A DNA stretch of 17,344 nucleotides from Candidatus Neomicrothrix sp. UBA2110 (lineage in GTDB: Bacteria; Actinomycetota; Acidimicrobiia; Acidimicrobiales; Poriferisodalaceae): assembly GCA_002331465.1 (NCBI GenBank), contig DCYM01000200.1:1-17344 (forward strand), read 5' to 3'. This document shows positions 14,796-17,344 of this stretch, piece after piece (positions within the stretch are counted from its first letter, which is position 1; the number at the start of each line of letters is the position of its first letter). The position numbers and the translations under genes were made by a program. The notes under the pieces are model-generated. The model had not been told where the DNA came from. It was given only the letters and a program-made list of their open reading frames with translations, and made no database searches.

Positions 14796-15438
14796 CGGAA
14801 TCCTCCATAAGACGGCCACCCCGCAATGTAACTACTCGGGTGGCCACGGATTTAGAGAGATCTCGCTCGTGGCTAGCAAACACCACCGTTGCGCCGGATG
14901 AGGCTGCTTCAACCAAGATTTCGTCGAGAAGCCCCCGGCCTTCGTCATCTAACGCCGCATGCGGTTCGTCGAGTAACCAAAGCTGGGGACGGCCAACGAG
15001 CATCGAGGCAATCGCGACCCTTCTGCGTTGGCCCGCGGAGAGACGTTCAATTGGAACCGACCAAAGTCGATCAGATAGTCCAACTCGTCGCAAAGCAGCG
15101 CCGGCATCACCTGCTTCAGCTCCAGTAGCTGCTGCCCGAAATTCCACATGCTCTTGTACCCAAAGATCTTTGTAGAGGTGATTGTCGTGGCCTAGCAGTC
15201 CGATATGGCGCCGTGGAGACCTGCGATCGTCTCGCATGTCGAATCCCAAGACATTGGCGTCTCCGTCGCTGATTGGGATTAGACCCGCGCAAACGCGCAT
15301 GAAACTGGTCTTGCCGGCACCGTTCGATCCCCGTAAGTGAACGATTTCACCTTTGGCTATTTCTATGTCGAGCCCGGCCAGCACAGGAAAGCCACCTGCT
15401 ACGGCGACCACCTTGTGAAACTTAACGACCGTGGACAT
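14785..15438 (-). CDS. ccmA: ABC transporter ATPase CcmA
   Basis: The 217-residue ABC ATPase has Walker A GSNGAGKTS at about 37-45, a Q-loop region near LLGHDNHLY, signature LSAGQRRRVAIA, Walker B LWLLDEP followed by HAALD, and the switch histidine in FASHE. The short length with GSNGAGKTSFMRVCAGL and the H-x-x-LYKDLWVQEHVEF segment fit CcmA among ABC ATPases. It powers release of haem-bearing CcmE from the CcmCDE complex. It is the first ccm gene. The ATG has a close GGGAG stretch upstream. A 90-base space separates it from the biotinyl protein gene on the same strand, so the operon could start at either gene. I could not identify a convincing promoter in that space. Confidence 0.94.
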   Translation of the reverse strand: MSTVVKFHKVVAVAGGFPVLAGLDIEIAKGEIVHLRGSNGAGKTSFMRVCAGLIPISDGDANVLGFDMRDDRRSPRRHIGLLGHDNHLYKDLWVQEHVEFRAAATGAEAGDAGAALRRVGLSDRLWSVPIERLSAGQRRRVAIASMLVGRPQLWLLDEPHAALDDEGRGLLDEILVEAASSGATVVFASHERDLSKSVATRVVTLRGGRLMEDSGAA

Positions 15439-15528
15439 CTCTCCCTGATGCTACGACGAGGCCGCCTAGAGGCCACCAAAGATGTCCATAACAGCTCCAG
15501 ATCTGCCTCACGCTGCGATCGTGGCTCT

Positions 15529-15744
15529 TTAAGACACGTCTATGACAGCTACTACGTCACCTTCGCTAATTCGATCCTCTTCGGCCACACGCATCTCAGA
15601 GACTGTTCCTGCGGCTGGCGCCACTACGGGGATCTCCATTTTCATTGACTCGAGAATCACCAACTCGTCGCCTTCAGCAACCACTGCACCCACTTCGGCA
15701 ACGACTTTCCAGACTGTGGCGGTCAATTCTGCTCGCACCTCCAT
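15529..15744 (-). CDS. Small biotinyl/lipoyl-attachment carrier protein (TB7.3 type)
   Basis: The 71-residue protein is a lone biotinyl domain: MEVRAELTATVWKVVAEVG, then VILESMKMEIPV with the biotin-accepting lysine between the two methionines, and a closing GTVSEMRV...ISEGDVVAVI. It matches the mycobacterial TB7.3 protein (Rv3221c) in length and throughout. As a free BCCP-like domain it would be loaded by BirA and act as carboxyl carrier for an acyl-CoA carboxylase, but the partner is unknown. The ATG at 15744 is supported by AAGGAG about eight bases upstream; the open frame to 15831 is not. In mycobacteria the homologue is adjacent to pdtaS; here it lies about 10.6 kb away, just upstream of ccmA. 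Why it heads the ccm genes is unclear. Confidence 0.9.
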   Translation of the reverse strand: MEVRAELTATVWKVVAEVGAVVAEGDELVILESMKMEIPVVAPAAGTVSEMRVAEEDRISEGDVVAVIDVS

Positions 15745-15879
15745 AGAGTTGCTCCTTCCGTGGCATCCCAGTTCAGCGCGGGTCAAACTAGCTGGCTTAT
15801 CAGCTTCTTGCTCAATAGGTGACCTAATCAAAGTGAAGCAACGCTTCGAAACTCGGCGGGCCCAGTACCATCGTCAACG

Positions 15880-16626
15880 ATGTACTTGATCCCGCTGGCT
15901 TTACTTATCGGTGCCGCTGTCGGGCTTTTTGTCCGTGGCTCATTCGACTATTTGCTGGCTACCAGGGTCGTGTTCTGGCCAATTGCCGTGGTTGGTGTCG
16001 CCCTTCAGGGCCTTGTGGGTTCTGGCCTCGGGGTGCCCTATCCCACTTTGCTAACCGCGATTTCTATGGTTTTGATAGCGGTTACATGTGCGATGAACCT
16101 GCATCTCACCGGAGCATCGGTGGTCCTTTTCGGGACGGTACTTAATTTGCTGCCCTTGGTGTTCTACGGGTACATGCCCGTGACTGCGGAAGCCGTGGTT
16201 AAAGCCGGAATAGCGGACTTCGCGTCGATCGATCTGGTGCGCCTGGGAGCTACCAGAGCGTTCGAGACTGGCGGCGAAACGCTGATTTTCCTGGGAGCAA
16301 TCGTACCCGTCCGCTGGCTCAACGAAGTCTTTTCCTTCGGAGACCTGGTCATAGCATGTGGGTTAGCCAACCTCGGGTTTCGGCTCTTTTTCCCGCTTCG
16401 AGAAACAGCGACTTACTACGACGAAGCTTCGGATTATGACCAGTACCGTGATCCAAACCAGCCTGACCCCTTCGACGACTACACACCAAATGAACCGGCA
16501 TGGGCGGAACCCGCAACAAACGAGACAGGTTCGGCTGCTCAAACGATTCCACCACCTAACCCTCAAACCGCACTCGACACGCTTGAAGGGTCCGCATCGC
16601 TTAGTCCTCATGACGAGGAAAAGTGA
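15880..16626 (+). CDS. DUF5317 family membrane protein
   Basis: The 248-residue protein has an N-terminal membrane part (about 1-175). It contains several hydrophobic helices starting at MYLIPLALLIGAAVGLFVRG, a central CAMNLHLTGASVVLFGTVLN stretch and an LVFYGYMPV loop, the pattern I associate with DUF5317. The function of that family is not known. The C-terminal 70 residues are a cytoplasmic, disordered-looking tail rich in Asp, Asn, Pro and Glu (YDEASDYDQYRDPNQPDP). The ATG at 15880 has no ribosome site. A TACCAT element at 15866-15871 could be a -10 placing the transcript start at the ATG, so it may be leaderless. It runs divergently from the biotinyl protein gene and overlaps the next small gene by four bases. 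Confidence 0.75.
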   Translation: MYLIPLALLIGAAVGLFVRGSFDYLLATRVVFWPIAVVGVALQGLVGSGLGVPYPTLLTAISMVLIAVTCAMNLHLTGASVVLFGTVLNLLPLVFYGYMPVTAEAVVKAGIADFASIDLVRLGATRAFETGGETLIFLGAIVPVRWLNEVFSFGDLVIACGLANLGFRLFFPLRETATYYDEASDYDQYRDPNQPDPFDDYTPNEPAWAEPATNETGSAAQTIPPPNPQTALDTLEGSASLSPHDEEK

Positions 16627-16895
16627 TTGAAGGCGAGGCCAACGATCCCGTAATTCGTTCCCGCGAGCGCATACGGATGCTCGCCGGCGCAGGTAGACGG
16701 TGTGGGTATAGCTGTTTCTTGACGGCTCTCGCCGTATTTGTCATCAACTACTACTTGGGATCATCCTCATTTTGGATTTCTCTCACGGTGGCTCTACTCA
16801 TAATTGGCTCACTAGTTCTCGCTCCGTCGATCATTTTTGGTTACGCAGTGAACGCCGCCGAACGAGAAGAGCAAGGGCTTCCCCATGGCCACTAG
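16623..16895 (+). CDS. Small two-helix membrane protein of unknown function
   Basis: The 90-residue product starts at a GTG that overlaps the stop of the DUF5317 gene (GTGA), so the two are probably co-translated. After a charged N terminus (IRSRERIRMLAGAGRR) it has two hydrophobic helices, about residues 30-46 and 51-73, joined by a short turn, and an acidic-basic tail (NAAEREEQGLPHGH). I recognise no family. Coupling to a DUF5317 membrane protein suggests that the two act together or are at least made in fixed ratio. Codon use resembles that of its neighbours and there is no sign of decay, so I consider it a real gene. Confidence 0.7.
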   Translation: MIEGEANDPVIRSRERIRMLAGAGRRCGYSCFLTALAVFVINYYLGSSSFWISLTVALLIIGSLVLAPSIIFGYAVNAAEREEQGLPHGH

Positions 16896-16936
16896 CCGCA
16901 AGCGGATTGGTAGAGCACCCATCAGTTCTGGAATCA

Positions 16937-16965
16937 TTGATGCGTCCGTAAATCGTTGGTAATTT
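16937..16965 (+). promoter_or_regulatory. Candidate promoter for the TetR-family gene
   Basis: TTGATG (16937-16942) and TAATTT (16960-16965) are spaced by 17 bases, a good match to a primary sigma promoter. The predicted start would be near 16972. That would leave a leader of only about eight bases and exclude the GGAG at 16967-16970, so either this promoter or that ribosome site is not used. Confidence 0.35.
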
Positions 16966-16980
16966 CGGAGAACCAAAAGT

Positions 16981-17344
16981 ATGTCAAACCGTCTTCCCGC
17001 CCCAGAGCGCAGAAAACAGTTGCTTGATGTAGCAATGACGGCTTTCGCTGCCACGGGCTATCACGGCACATCGATGAATGATGTAGCGCGCGCAGCGGGC
17101 GTAACTAAACCGGTTCTCTACCAACATTTCGCCTCCAAGAGAGACCTGTACGTTGAATTGGTTGATGACGTAGCTAATCGTTTAGCGAACAACGTCGTAG
17201 GTGCCGCCGACGCTGCTGATACAGCGGTCGAAAGAACCGTGAATGCCTTAAGCGCGTATTTTCGCTTTGTTGAAGAAAACCAGCGTGAGTTTCAGTTGTT
17301 GTTCGGGCGTGCAGCGTCAAGGGACGAAGACACCGTCAATGGCA
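16981..17344 (+). CDS. TetR-family transcription regulator, N-terminal part (cut by window end)
   Basis: The first 121 residues are present. They hold a standard TetR DNA-binding domain: RRKQLLDVAMTAFAATGYHG, then TSMNDVARAAGVTKPVLYQHF as the helix-turn-helix, and SKRDLYVELVDDV. The start of the ligand-binding domain follows (ALSAYFRFVEENQREFQLLFGR). The ATG at 16981 has GGAGAA about nine bases upstream. The ligand and targets cannot be read, since the specificity domain runs out of the window. In mycobacteria a TetR gene (Rv3208) neighbours the DUF3107 gene, so this may belong to the same ancestral neighbourhood, but that is a weak link. Confidence 0.9.
   Translation, partial: MSNRLPAPERRKQLLDVAMTAFAATGYHGTSMNDVARAAGVTKPVLYQHFASKRDLYVELVDDVANRLANNVVGAADAADTAVERTVNALSAYFRFVEENQREFQLLFGRAASRDEDTVNG

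Noticed and set aside
1..17344. Search for CRISPR arrays, insertion sequences, tRNA genes or phage remnants
   Set aside because: No regularly spaced direct repeats, transposase motifs, cloverleaf candidates or integrase-like frames were seen by eye; a tRNA or repeat scan could still find weak cases.

Overview
The window reads as a chromosomal segment of an actinobacterium (Actinomycetota) of moderate GC, plausibly an Acidimicrobiia-like or other deep-branching lineage rather than a mycobacterium or streptomycete. The evidence is a WhiB1-type WhiB protein, a PdtaS-type histidine kinase, a DUF3107 protein (TB9.4 type), a 71-residue biotinyl carrier (TB7.3 type), a DUF5317 membrane protein, and frequent GTG/TTG starts. 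No insertion sequence, phage gene, CRISPR array, tRNA or rRNA was seen. Genes are tightly packed and no gene-free stretch exceeds about 200 bases.

Layout. Positions 1-1078 (minus strand) hold etfB followed by the first part of etfA, the electron-transfer flavoprotein. A divergent promoter region with a perfect palindrome separates them from a diacylglycerol-kinase-type lipid kinase (plus). It converges on a cytoplasmic glycerophosphodiester phosphodiesterase (minus). whiB1 (plus) converges on pdtaS (minus). DUF3107, selO (protein AMPylase) and an Mrp/ApbC Fe-S carrier ATPase follow on the minus strand. Divergent from mrp is a SufR/ArsR-like regulator with cysteines that could bind an Fe-S cluster.

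From 8847 to 15438 (minus) lies an apparently complete System I cytochrome c maturation operon in the order ccmA-B-C-D-E-F-G-H-I. It includes a 56-residue ccmD at 13177-13347. Most junctions overlap or lie within a few bases, which suggests translational coupling. CcmAB and CcmCDE load haem onto CcmE. CcmG and CcmH handle the apocytochrome thiols, and CcmF/H/I perform ligation. Upstream of ccmA on the same strand is the small biotinyl protein. Divergent from it run a DUF5317 protein, a two-helix membrane protein and a TetR regulator cut by the window end.

The most notable points are the full System I operon in an actinobacterial background, where System II (ResB/CcsA) is the usual expectation, and the pairing of a cysteine-containing SufR-like regulator with an Mrp protein lacking the usual CxxC. 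I see no clearly new defence or mobile system; this looks like core chromosome with some unusual wiring.
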